Below, piece after piece: positions 48,060 to 61,400 of a stretch of 64,000 nucleotides of DNA. The first letter of the stretch is position 1. Each line of letters opens with the position of its first letter. The stretch comes from Bolinopsis microptera. Lineage: Eukaryota; Ctenophora; Tentaculata; Lobata; Bolinopsidae. A program made the position numbers and the translations under genes. Under the pieces are notes generated by a model. The model worked only from the letters and a program-made list of their open reading frames with translations. It was not told the DNA's origin and ran no database searches. The stretch lies in contig NC_087075.1 in assembly GCF_026151205.1 (NCBI RefSeq), positions 14,087,628 through 14,151,627 on the forward strand. Direction: 5' to 3'.

Positions 48060-49526
48060 GTATAGGCTTAGACTAATATTTGAGAAAAAGCGGCGCGTGA
48101 TAGTAAATTACGAGTATCACCCGTTAACGAGTGAGATTCGTCCAGTATAACCTGTTTATGCTCTAACCATAGCCCTCTCGCTAGTAGTACGCTTAGACAC
48201 ATGGCTATGTGAAAGAAGATGATGTAAAGATCTAAATGTTAAATTAGCATTTGCAAATTAAAATAGTATTGAAATCTCGATCTCGCACAGCAAGTTATTA
48301 AAAGAATGTAATGAGAGTCGAGCCGAATTTATTGTTCAGTAATCACATATATGAATATCGTACCCACGAGTTTTCAGTTTACGAACTACGCGCAAGTGTG
48401 AAGTGCAAGCGCGAAAGCTTTAGTGCAATTTAGCTACGAAAATACTTAAACCCTTAAATGGCGATGCATTCAGTATTTAGAATTAATATATTATAAATTT
48501 ATAAGTTATGTCAATCCTCTTACCTAGTACCTGGGGACCCAGGCTATTATGTACATGTTCATAAACATTAAGATTTGGCGAATAAAGATTTGGCGGAATG
48601 ACAGGCTGAGCGCGGCCCAGTAACAATCCTCGGGATCGGAATTATTTTGGATAAATACTTTACAGCTTTGAGCTTCGAGTAATCTATTTGACGATGTTTG
48701 TTGTAGCGCGATGCACTACTGGGCCGCGCCGCGCAGCCAATAATATAATGCTTCTTGCAATCACTAGTGCTTTACTAAACATACTTGGTCATTACGTTAC
48801 TGTATGTACGAACTTTTAAAAGGTGTCGAACTGTACAAATTTTAAAAAGCTGTCGAGGAATTTTTACCGAATTTTTAAACAAATTTTTGTTTTTTAATCA
48901 GTAATCACTTCAGTCCAAAAAATTTGTTATTTTTGTCCGGGAGGTTACATTTCAGATTTAAAATATTAATATGCATCCGCACGTCATCGTTTCCCGTCAT
49001 TTTAACACAAATTTTTGCAATTAGCTTTTTATTATATATTTCGAAAATTTATGAGGCGAATTTTTCTCAAACTAATCCCGAACTGAAAAAACGTGCCGAA
49101 CTGTACGAATTTTTTAAAAACTTTTGTACGAACTGACCAACTATGTTACTAAATTGGCGATATGCACCATGACTGGGCCTCGCCGAGCTGTGAACATGAA
49201 CAGTGAAGGATTGACATCGTGAATCAACGCGATGCGTTACTGTGAGTGTGTCGCGCCGCGCATCCAAAAATGCTTCTCGGTATCCAATAATAATTTTCGG
49301 CGAAATGCACCACTGAGCTGTAAAGATTGGCATCATGAATCAACGATGTTAGTAACTTGTATAATGTATAAATTTCGTCGAAATAGTACGTGCCGCTTTC
49401 TTCCGATCCCGAAATGTTAAGGGTCGACGGTCGTTTACATATTACTATTAGTATTACGTAATCAGCTGAGGAGGTTGGGGTTTTCAAATGATTATTGATT
49501 ACGTTAGTGTAATATTGACATAAATA
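48060..49526. other. Dispersed repeat fragments, no gene
   Basis: Contains two stretches ('agcgcgatgcactactggg' near 48,704 and 'gcgatgcgttactgtgagtg' near 49,229) related to the inside of the hAT-like MITE at 37.3 kb, and a copy of the 12.8-kb repeat near 48,525. No supported coding sequence. Confidence 0.5.
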
Positions 49527-50042
49527 TTTTACCAAAACCCATAATCATGGGTAGAGTGGACCGCTGCCAGTGTCTCTCTTTCCCAAACAAAAGGAAATGA
49601 TATTAATTTGATTGACCGTTCTCAAATGCAAAATGATACCGAGAATGAAATCGGTCGCTCGCTTTTCCCATTCATTCACGGCTTACGAATTGTATAAATA
49701 AGTTTCGATTGATTACATCAATCAGATGCTGTAAAAATCTCTTTGGGTTGCGTTCGGGTCGATACCTAGTATTTCGGGGTAAGGGACAAGGGTGGTAGTT
49801 ATTACTTATTGAACAAGCTGGAGTTTATTAAATCTTCATTGCCGAGTACAGCTGCCTTTGGGTAGTTCTTCTTAATCTATTACAATTGTAAATTAATGGG
49901 AAAAGCGAGCGACCGATTTCATTCTCGGTATCATTTTGCATTTGAGAACGGTCAATCAAATTAATATCATTTCCTTTTGTTTGGGAAAGAGAGACACTGG
50001 CAGCGGTCCACTCTACCCATGATTATGGGTTTTGGTAAAATA
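49527..50042. repeat. Hairpin MITE, larger copy
   Basis: Inverted repeat beginning 'ttttaccaaaacccataatc' and ending with its complement. Arms of about 160 bp match the 3,582 element; the loop of about 200 bp contains 'cctagtatttcggggtaagg'. Directly followed by a truncated foldback arm. Confidence 0.8.
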
Positions 50043-51078
50043 TCATCTCTTTTTGATTATAATGTCAGGGTACTTTATAAAGTCGAAATATAAACTGATA
50101 TCTTCATTAATAAGGAGGAAGTTTCAACGATTTCGAAATTTTTCCTTTAAAAACATATCCTTGTGTTTAGGGAAGCATATCGGTCGATCACTGACTGAAT
50201 ATGCCACTTAATACTTATTCAAGTTGGCATTAAATATATATAATGACATAAAACTGTCGTGGCAAAGCAGAATTTGTTGGAAATCACGAATGAGCAAAAT
50301 TCTCACCTTTCGCACGTGCAAACTTTGAGCGGACGTTGCGTGCGCATACAATATTGAATCGCCGTAAATTTTTGCATGTAATTGTTTTATATATAGCTTG
50401 ATAAGCATGCAAAGTTTCAAAGTATTTCAAGAAGAACTGTAATCACAACGGCACTCTAAAGTTGACAGAAAATGACGAAAACAGCAATTTTCAGTGATTT
50501 TAGCAATTTTCTTTCAATTTGGGCGTGTCCCCACGTGTGCAACTTTTCGATTTTCAACTTTAAAACTAGCCTAATGCACAATTTATACCTATAAGAAGCA
50601 GAAATGAGCTCCACAACCCAAGGCATGGCCCAACACCAGAGAATACTAAATCGCAAAATTGACGTTTTTATAAAATAATTCTTCAAAAAAGCACAAACTT
50701 CAATAACGAATATCTTTATGAAGGAGCAAGCTAGAAAAACTTTCCGGTAGATTTTCAGAATGCTTGAACAATTATCTAAGGTGAAAATTTCCTCAGATTT
50801 TGAATAAAATTACATCTTAATGGTTTAAAATTGATTTTAAAAGTTATTACTTTGTAAAAAATCAAGTTTTAAAAACGGTTAACTTGATGACGTCATCAAG
50901 GGGTGTTTATGACGTCAAATAATTTTGTTATACAATGTAAACTAAAGTGTAAACAATTATTTGCAAGACCTGTGGTCGGAAATGGCTGTATCTTTTATAG
51001 GTACAAATCTACAGACACCTGAATGTAGCCTATAATTGACTGGCAAAGCGTCTATCCCTGAATATATGTATGTATGTA
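50043..51078. repeat. Truncated foldback arm (family of 1-3560)
   Basis: Collinear with bases about 1-1,000 of the window ('aaggaggaagtttcaacgat', 'gcaaactttgagcggacgtt', 'cttgatgacgtcatcaag'), without the opposite arm. Preceded by 'tatcatctctttttgatta', also present next to the first foldback. Confidence 0.75.
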
Positions 51079-51597
51079 TTTTACCAAAACCCATAATCAT
51101 GGGTAGAGTGGACCGCTGCCAGTGTCTCTCTTTCCCAAACAAAAGGAAATGATATTAATTTGATTGACCGTGCTCAAATGCAAAATGATACCGAGAATGA
51201 AATCGGTCGCTCGCTTTTCCCATTCATTCACGGCTTACGAATTGTAATAAGTTTCGATTGATTACATCAATCAGATGCTGTAAAAATCTCTTTGGGTTGC
51301 GTTCGGGTCGATACCTAGTATTTCGGGGTAAGGGTGGTAGTTATTAGTATTACTTATTGAATAAGCTGAAGTTTATTGAATCTTTATTGCCGAGTACAGC
51401 TGCCTTTGGATAGTTCTTCTTAATCTATTACAATTGTAAATGAATGGGAAAAGCGAGCGACCGATTTCAGATTTCATTCTCGGTATCATTTTGCATTTGA
51501 GCACGGTCAATCAAATTAATATCATTTCCTTTTGTTTGGGAAAGAGAGACACTGGCAGCGGTCCACTCTACCCATGATTATGGGTTTTGGTAAAATA
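51079..51597. repeat. Hairpin MITE, second larger copy
   Basis: Almost identical to 49,527-50,042, including the loop, and again directly followed by 'tatcatctctttttgatta' and a foldback arm. Confidence 0.8.
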
Positions 51598-52120
51598 TCA
51601 TCTCTTTTTGATTATAATATCAGGGTACTTTATAAAGTTGAAATATACACTGATATCTTCATTAATAAAGCATAAGGAGGAAGTTTCAACGATTTCGAAA
51701 TTTTTCCTTTGAAAACATTTCCTTGTGTTTAGGGAAGCATATCGGTCGATCACTGACTGAATATGCCACTGAATACTCATTCAAGTTGGCATTAAATTCA
51801 TATATAATGACATTAAACTGTCGTGGCAAAGCAGAATTTGTTGGAAATCACGAATGAGCAAATTCTCGCCTTTCGCACGTGCAAACTTTGAGCGGACGTT
51901 GCGTGCGCATTGAATATTGAATCGCCGTAAATTTTAGCATGTAATTGTTTTATATATAACTTGATAAGCATGCAAAGTTTCAAAGTATTTCAAGAAGAAT
52001 TGTAATCACAACGGGACTCTAAAGTTGACAGAAAATTACGAAAACAGCAATTTACAGTGATTTTAGTAATTTTCTATCAATTTGGGCGTGTCCCCACGTG
52101 TGCAACTTTTCGATTTTTTC
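51598..52120. repeat. Second truncated foldback arm
   Basis: Repeats the start of the arm at 50,043 and breaks off at 'caacttttcgattttt' near 52,117, where unrelated sequence starts. The MITE-plus-arm unit therefore occurs twice in tandem (period about 1.55 kb). Confidence 0.75.
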
Positions 52121-52419
52121 CATCGCCTTAAAAAGGCATTAGATGGTTAGAAGTGGTAGGATTTGAGAATGGGTATAGGTTTTTCGTCGTGTCACAAAGC
52201 AAAACATGCATTAACCTCCGCAAACACGTGCTCCTTTACAAATTATGATATGATGGTCGCGCGCGCGCGCATTTTACAATGCTTTTATGTGAAGGTTGTG
52301 TACTTCACTCTACCAAGAATCGAGCAAATATATCGTGTGCGTCTCGCAAGTACATTTCTTTCCGATATTGTACAATTTCATTCGCATTGATATTTGTTGT
52401 TAAAGCTTTTGTTAACTTC

Positions 52420-55400
52420 ATGCGATACAAACTCCTCATTTTGTTGTGGGTGCTTGGTGCCACCACCGACTTGGCTCCCGATATTAGTAATCCGTTATAT
52501 TGTTGTATAAACCACGATGTAGATTTTATGTTGGACATTATTGTCGAGAGATTGATGTATTATACGGAATGGACAGTAGATTTTATTATTATTAACATTA
52601 TATTACCTACAACGGATTTTACGACGACCACGTTACTTAATGTAACAACATTTGTAAACGACCATTCCTTTATATGGCTTTGTTCTTTAAAAATGTCACT
52701 GCGTACCACCACACCGGCTATGGTGTCCGGTTGTACAATTGTTTCAGGTCTGTTTTGTTCGGGCGTATACCATATGGAATTAAAATTGCCGCGATCATGC
52801 TGCTGGGGGCAGCTGCTATTTGTGCAAATACTCCCCCTTGTGTCTACGGTTAGTTGCTCTTTTAATTATCAATAAACTGTCTTCCGTCTAGACTTATATA
52901 TTATAAAGATAGGTGCATGTTACAGAGATGTATGTTATCCTTTATCTGTAAACCTCTCGCATAACAATAAATATATGCAGAATTAGATCGAATATTTTAA
53001 AACACTCATAAGTTAAACAGATATTCACGAAATGCATACAATAACAACAACAACTGTTTGCTTTTAAGGCTGCTCTTTGGTTTATAATAGTTGTAAATCA
53101 CAATTCTAATTATTAATTTTTGAAATATTTTCAGACTTCTCGCTGTTTAAATCTGACCTGTGGACAGTTTTGGTGGAGCCACAACATCTGTTTGCCGTAC
53201 GTTCCATCACTGCCTACAATACGTACATCTCTATTGCTGACGTCATGTTACTATTGCTCCCCTTACTCCACTCTTTCACTCCAGGTATGACAATTTCTGG
53301 TACCGTTTTAGAGTTACAATCTCCTTAATATTTGTTGGATTTGTCTAGGATTGAATCAATTTCTTATGTCCATCCTACTGATTCCGTGCATTCTTCTGTT
53401 GGACCACCTACTGACGGGTCCTTCATGCACCCTAAAATCCTTCATGGGGGAGGGCTAGGTAATGAATTTATTGATGATAGCGTGCAGGTTGATAATGACC
53501 GTGATGTAAGTGATGACGAATCTGATGGGTCTAATTCTGCCATGGCCGATTTTATTGATGATGCTCCCATTTCTGATTCGTCTAGTCCATCAACTTTTTA
53601 TGATCATAACGACCCTATTTACCAGCATGTCAAATTTATTAAGTCTCTTAACCAGCCCGCTCACAATAAGCAAAATACTAAACAAAGGAAAAGTCGCAGT
53701 ACAAAAAGTCAAGCTGAAAAGGATGCGGCAAATTTAAAACGACGCGAACAAAATTATAACCGGAAGTCCAAAAGTCGATCTACAAAAAGTCAGGTTGAAA
53801 AGGATACTGGAAATTTTAACAGGCGTCAAAAAGATCAGTCTGGAAAGGATGTCAGAAATGCAAAGAGACGTGCTGCATATGCGGAGAAAAAGCGCAAGCA
53901 AAGAGAACAAGTTTTACTCTCAGCTTCTAAGACTGACAGCACGCAGAGCTTCGTTACGCCTAATAAGTTTGCAGTCCTCTCCGACAGCACTCCGGAATTG
54001 TCTAAACCTGGGATTGATGTAAATAAAAAGAGGGCGTACTCCCCAAATACAAAGTCTTTTCATACGACCAGTGTCCGTGATCATTCTGGGGACTATTCTC
54101 AGAAAATTGCGAGTAAATGTACACCTACAATTATTATAACTACGGTGAACGAACCTGATCCTCAGTCACAACAGAATTATAAGATTGCTCCTAAGTGGAG
54201 ACCTGATCTGTACCCTTATGGTGCAAGGCTTTTAGCTAAAATCGAACAGCAGTGCATCGAAAAGTGTATATTTTGTCCTGCTGCTTTTTTAGTCTGCCCT
54301 TTTTCTTCCGACAATTCAAGTTCTGAAGCACCATCCTCCACTTCACCTACTAACTTATTGCCTGATCAGGTTTTATCTAACGATTCCGACGTTCCTATTG
54401 ATTTATTTTTATCTGATGCCGACACTACTAACCCACAGGAAACTTCGCCTAATGAAAAGAAGGAAAATTCAAGGTTGCCTCCAAATTGTATCAAACGTAC
54501 AGAGGATAATGAAAAAACTATCAAACAATTTCATTCATTGATGGCTGAATATCCTCAGTATGCGTGTTGTAAATGTGACAAACTTCAATTCCGTCATGGT
54601 GTTGTTATTTTCAAAGAAGGTCTTAACTTTAAGCTCAAGTTACCCAATGATAAGAAAACTTGGATTTGTAACAGATGTAATAAGTGCAGGAAAAATAAGA
54701 CCATTTCCCCTGTTGACGGGCTCTTGGGCTCTGGCGAGCTGCCGCTTTCCTTGCGACCAAATCCAACTGAGTGTCGTCTAGTGTCTCAAATGATCCCATT
54801 TATGAAAATTGTAACACTACCGGCTGGAGGCCAGAGCTGCATAAAGGGTCCCGTTGTAAACGTCCCCATTCAGCCGGATAAGACTTGTATGCAGTTACCT
54901 AGAAAACTTTCTGATGCTGGTATAATCGGTGTTCAAATTAAGAGGAAGGTAAATTATAAGTCTGTTGTTATGTCTGACATTGTTGATCCAAACAAATGTA
55001 TGTCCTTGCTCGTCTGGTTGAAAGATAATAATCCATTCTATCAAAATGTTGTACTGTCAAATGCATTTATCAGGGAAAACTATGGTTCTGATAAACAATT
55101 CTTTAACATGTACATGAAAGATGACCCTTCTGTTGTGGCTATGTCCATTATAGATTTAGTTTTGTCGAATGTTACTAATGAGGGTACTTATTGCGATTTA
55201 CCGTTTGAAGCCTGTGTCCAGAAGTCTGACCCTGCTGAGGGTATCAATGATGGCAAGATACCTTTCATGGACTTTGCTCCGGGCCAAGACAGCAAGCCAA
55301 TTCCATTTCTTGGTAATGTAGCTTCGGAGCCACTTTCGTTTCCAAATTTGTTCCCTCTCGGTCAAGGCCACTTTTATTGTGATACTAGGCAAGATCTTAT

Positions 55401-58400
55401 CAAAAATAAACAACTTCCTAAATTATCATTGAAGGATTATGCAGAAAGTAAGCTATATTCTAAAAATAGAAAATATGCACAAAATTCTGAGTATGTTTTT
55501 TACCTTCAAAATTGGATTGAGAGAACTGAAATTATTAACTCCATCTCTACCCACATTCGGAAAGGGGCTAAAACTTTGGACGGGCAAATTATTACTGCTG
55601 GGCTCTTAAGGTCGTATCAGAATAATATGGATCAAATCCAGAGCAATATTGACGCGTATAAATTCATGAAGAACATGAAAGGAACACCAGCATACCTGCA
55701 GAAACTAAAAAATGATGGGATCGCTATGGTTAATCAGTTAGGGTGTTTTACATGGTTTGTTACAGTTTCTTTTAACGATCTGGTCTACTCTGGTCTACTT
55801 TGTGAGTTCGCAGTAAACCAATTTGTGAGTTCGCAGTAAACCAATTTGTATTTGCACTGTTTTTTAGCTCGCTTATCAGTGATCGTTATCAGTGAAAGTG
55901 TTACTCGCCACGTCGACTTTCAACAGCGCCGACTGTGTAGCATGGATTTTTCAGTGGACCGGCTCAACGCGATGGACCATGAGATGACATCAGAATTTCA
56001 GAAAATATTCAAGGTTGCCAATGTTTCATGTAGATCTGACTTTACTGAGACCACTTTAATGAAACTTAACAAAACTCCACTCGTCAAAATCATCGGCAGC
56101 TTAATGAAATTGGCGGAGAAGAATATTGAACTTTGTAAAAGTGCTGCTGGGAAAATTGATGTCATGAAATCGGAGAAAATAGCGGATCAGAAACTAATTA
56201 TTGAAACTCAACAAGGACAGATGAATTCAGTTCAGGAGACAGTTAAATCAGAAATGAAAAGTTGGACGGATGTTGTCAAGAAAAACACTGCTCAGCGTCC
56301 TAGCGGGAAACCTTTAACAGAAAACTCTATCAAACAAGCCGTAAGGACTGTAAATGAAGAGAAGAAACGATCGAAGTACTTGATGATCTACGGTTGCCAT
56401 GAAAGTGATAAAGAAGCCGATTTTGAGCTCAACAAAGTTGTCAAGGACATACTTTACGGAACTGACGCTTTCCCCGTGCTCCGCACTGGTGAGGTCTACA
56501 GAATCGGAAGGAAGGAACCGGGTAAGAATAGGCCTATCAAGGTCGAATTTGGTTGTGCCAGTGAGGTAGACTTGATTTTGATGCGTGCACGAAACCTCAG
56601 AGACAGTGACGTTTTCAAACATGTTTATTTGGGACCGGACAGAACCAAAGAGGAACAGCTTGCGCATAGTAAACTTGTTAAGGAGATGAAACAGATGATC
56701 CAGAAAGACTCAAATAAACATTATTTCATACGCGACAGAAAGATCTGCACGGCTGATAAAACCTTATCATCTCAAACGTCCCAAAGCTCCTGATAAGAGT
56801 TAATGTATGATGTATGTTGAGTGTTATTTGGTGCTGACTGGAGTTGCCGTGTGTAGATTTACCACTTTTTACAATTAATAAATGAACCGCGTTGAAAGCT
56901 TATTTAGTGTGTTTTTTTCAGTGCTGAGACTGGTAAATGTTAAAGTAACAGAACCTGAACTGCAACTCATATTTTTATGCTATTTTCTAGTTACGTCGAC
57001 ACACAAGGCTAAATAGTTTTCGGAGGCCTGCTAGAATTTTATTCTCTATGTTTCTCTATAATTTTATATTGTATGTTTTTTATATTTCGGTACAGACCAG
57101 CGCCCATTGGGCGTATTCAATCAAATCAATCACTCGGTTCCAGCTATTTTAACACTAATGGGGGAAGAACCTACACCTGAACTTCTTGCTGACATTAGCT
57201 GGTTTCGCAAACATGAGCTTGTGAAAATGGACCCCGTGATTGCGGTCCGAATGTTTGATCACTACGTTCGTAAAATTTTGTCCTACCTTATTGAGGATCA
57301 AGCTGTTTTGGGAGAAGCCGTTGCTCACTTCGGCAGAAATGAGTTCGGTGGTCGAGGATCTCCTCACTTACACATGCTTCTCAAAATTCTCAATGCCCCA
57401 ATACTCGGTGAGGATCCAATAGAGGACGTCATTGCCTTTATAGATAAGTATGTAACTACATATTTTCCTACAATAGAGGAAGATCCTGTACTGCACGAGC
57501 TAGTCAAACTGCAACTGCATAAGCATACAAAAACTTGTCAAAAGGCTAATTGTGACATTTGTCGTTTCGGTTACCCTCTACCCCTATCTGAAACTACCAG
57601 GGTTGACATGAAACAAGTTGGTAAAAATAGAAAAAGTAATACTTCCACTGAACCAGATAATACTAATGGTACAATACCAGACTCGACAGGGAAGAGTTTA
57701 TTTATCCGAGCAAAAAACATTATCTATAAAAGGTTGCCTGGTTGTGAGTTTGTTAACACTTACAATCCTATATTACTACTCGCAACTAAATCTAACATCG
57801 ATGTGCAATACGTGACCACCATGTGGGATGTCGTTAACTACATAATTTCTTATGCCACCAAAAAAGAAAAGGAAGTATGCGATGCACTTAAGGACATTAT
57901 CCGTAATATTGATCAGACCTGCAACAAAAACTCAAAGGAAGTTTTACGCAATCTTGGAAACACTTTTTTGAATGCTAGGTCTGTGTCAATTCAGGAGGCT
58001 ATTTTTAGATGTCTGCCTCATTTAAGTCTTTCCCACTTTAAACCTTCTGTTTTATTTATCTCTTCTGATATGCCAAAAGATCGCCACGGCATTGTTAAGC
58101 CACGTGCTTCTTTACAAGACCTGCCGGATGATTCTGAAGATGTTTTCCAGACATCTTTGGATGAGAGATATGTGCAGCGTCCTGATCATTTAAACGATAT
58201 GTGCTATGCTGAATTTGCCTCTTTGTATGTTCGTCTTTATAGGAAGGTCACTCCTAAAAACGAGCATAAAGTAATAACTCTTAATAACAACATGGGTCAA
58301 ATGATTAGAAGAGATTCGCCTCAGATTGTTCGCTCCCATAAAAAATCACGTACCAAAGAGCCTGAAAGTTATGGCTACTCTAAGTTATTCCTGTACTATC

Positions 58401-61400
58401 CGTGGAGAGAAAATGCTGACTTAATCGGTAATCATAACAGCTATATTGACTCGTTTGTCGCCCGTCTTGATGGTATGAAACAAAACATTCAAAAGTTTGA
58501 AAAATTTGATGACGAAACTCTGGCAAAAATGGAAAGTGAAATCAGAGAAGACATCAAGAATTCTCTTGATGAAGAAGCTAAGAAAAAGGAGGTTCTAGAC
58601 GGTAGACATATATTTAACCACCCTTTCGACGGAATTAACATTTCCAAAGAGGATGAAAGTTCAAATTTTAATGTAACTTACAAAGAACCCTGCATAACTG
58701 ACGAAGAATACAATAATATGGTTACCAGCCTAAATGACAAACAAAGGCTATTATTCCAAATAGTTGATCAACATTCGGACCAAGTTGCTCAAGGTAAAAA
58801 GGTAAACCAGTTTATTCATTTTCTTAGTGGCGCCGGAGGTGTAGGCAAAAGTTTCTTAATAAAATGTTTGCGTCACTGTATCTCGCGTAAGTTTAAGGAT
58901 AACATTATAAACCCTAGGGTGGCTGTTGCTGCAAGTACAGGTGTTGCTGCAGCCCTGATCGACGGTCAAACGGTGCACCAGCTGCTGCAACTTGATTGTC
59001 AGGAGGGAGGTAGGATCACACCTAAACTACTTAATCCGAAAAAGAAGGTTAAGATGAGGAGGTTTTTCCAGAACATTAGATACATCTTTATAGACGAGGT
59101 GTCCATGGTTGGAAATACAAACTTAAATCAAATTAACACACGATTAAATGAAATTTTTGGTGTCCCCCCAGAAACAAAATTTGGTGGCATTAATGTGATT
59201 TTCTGTGGTGACTTGCATCAAATACCAGCAGTTCAACAGACCATGGTGTTCGAGAGTAAAGGTATTGCAGCCCTAGGGCCAAATGTCTGGAAGGAATCTG
59301 TAACTTTTACGGAGCTTTCCGATATTGTACGGTCCAAGGGTGACAGCCAGTTCACTGAGCTTTGCCACCGTCTTAGAGTAGGAGACCATACTGCTGATGA
59401 CATTAAGTTGCTCTCCAGTTGAATTGTAGACAAGCAACCGGCACCTGCTGACATTATGGATTCTATGGTGATATATCCTACCAATAGACAATGTGCCACT
59501 CACAATCAAGAGTGCGTTCGTGAATTAAGTAAAACAACAAATATCACCAATATTGTCGCTAGTGATAGATTTTCTAATGAAACTTTTAACACAACAACTC
59601 CCTCTACAGGTGGAATTGTTTATGAGAAAATGTCTAAAAAAGCACAGGATTATACCAGTGACGATGTTAACAAAACGGCAGGCTTGCCATCCTCATTAAG
59701 TGTGGGAACTGGGGCTAGGGTTATGGTGCGAGTTAACATAGATACTCTTGATAAAATAGTCAACGGTGTTACCGGCACAGTCCACAGCATTGATTTAAAA
59801 CCGGGCAAGATGATAGAAGCAGGTACCCTTATTGCTAGAGATGTTAGACAGATAAACATTGTGTTCGATGATGTAAATGTAGGTAGATCGATCAAACATC
59901 GTTGTGACAAGTACTGCTCCAAGACATGCACGAAGACCGGCACTGTCCCAATTAAACCTGTCGAAAAAGAATTTCTGTCAAAGAAAAACAACAAGACTTG
60001 GCTCAAGCGTTACCAAGTTCCGTTAGTCCTCTCCTGGGCGTGTACTGTACACAAGGTTCAGGGTTTAACGTTGAGTAAGGCTTTCATATTCCTTGCTGCA
60101 GCTTCTAAAGGTCATTCATGGCAGTCCGGTATGGCATATACTGCAAGTTCTAGGCTTACGTCTCTTTCCGGTCTTCATTTCATTTCCTTTGATCATAAGC
60201 AGATTCGGACGTCTCAAAAAGTAGTTGCTGAATACAGTCGGTTGCGAAGTGTTCCTCCGGTTACTTTACATCCTCAGCAAGACTCTAAGGCTACATCTTC
60301 CCAGGAAATTATCACCAGTCCAATTCCATTTTCTCCGATCAGCCTTCCCTGTTCTCCATTTTCACCCCGCATGAAACCTTCACTGATAGTGCTTGATGAG
60401 TTAGGCCGTCCACATTCCCCACCCAGCCCTTTTGATGACTCCCCAGTACCTTCTCGGACATTGAAGCGGACCGTTCCTTTCTCTCCATTATCAGATTCAA
60501 CTTGTAAACAGTTCCGAGGCGACAAACTGTACTCTCCACTGCCAAGCTCGTTCTCCAATTTGACTTCCAAATTGAAACGCTCCATCCCACGTTCTCCTTC
60601 AACATTCGTCAGTCCTACCGTGAGAAAACATAAGAAAATCAATCATTCTCAGATAGTAGGCGATAGTCCAGTTGCACCTCCATTACATCGTCAGACCATA
60701 CATGATGTAAGCAGTCAACTTAGCCAACCAACAAGTTTTCCACAAGTTTTGTCTGAGTCTGTTGGTCGGGCACACATTATTGACTTTTTGGGCCACCCTC
60801 AATCCGCTGCATCTGCCGCTTTTCTACAATCACTTGGATTTGCAGTAAATACTTCCTTCGCCACAATACAAAAAGGGTCAAGTTGTGGTTATATAGCATC
60901 AAGAGTAGTTTCCAAACTCAATTCTTTGATTTTGAACGGTCAATCCTGGTTTGACTCATCTTTGTTCAGTTGCAACTACTTTGGGCCATCAGATTACTCT
61001 ACAGATATCTGTGCCATTGGCAATTATGCTCTAACAATTCCAGGAATTCATCCCGTCTTCCTAAGTGAAACTAATTGTCTAGATCTTATTCCTATTTACT
61101 CGCTTCATTTCCATGACCTATTGCTACCTCATAGGAACGAGTACTTCTCTAATATAGAACCTCCCCAAAGTAAATCTAGTTTCAAGGCCCGCATCATTCA
61201 CCTTTAAGGGAGAAGTTTAAATCAAGCTCACAAGTCCTTTCTCCTACTATATTTATAGTAAATACGGATGATGGTCATGGTGTTCACTGGTACACTGTAG
61301 CTTTAGAAATGACCATCCCAACAAAACATCATGCTCAACATGAGTTTTAACTTCTCTTTTAAAATTTTCTGTGGAAATTAAAGTGGTTTTTTACACTACT

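Larger units (their letters stand above)
53285..61348 (+). mobile_element. Helitron-like rolling-circle element, degenerate
   Basis: Plus-strand coding order: zinc-finger N-terminal protein, interruption with a LINE ORF1, HUH Rep plus PIF1-like helicase, and a cysteine-peptidase-like tail. Rep and helicase belong together in Helitrons, which replicate by rolling circle. The exact 5' TC and 3' CTRR ends with hairpin were not identified, so the limits given are those of the coding part. It lies between the second and third exons of the candidate gene above. Confidence 0.75.

Noticed and set aside
52253-52273. Alternating GC/CG tract as a Z-DNA regulatory site
   Set aside because: Only about 14 bases; such tracts are common and nothing nearby supports a function.
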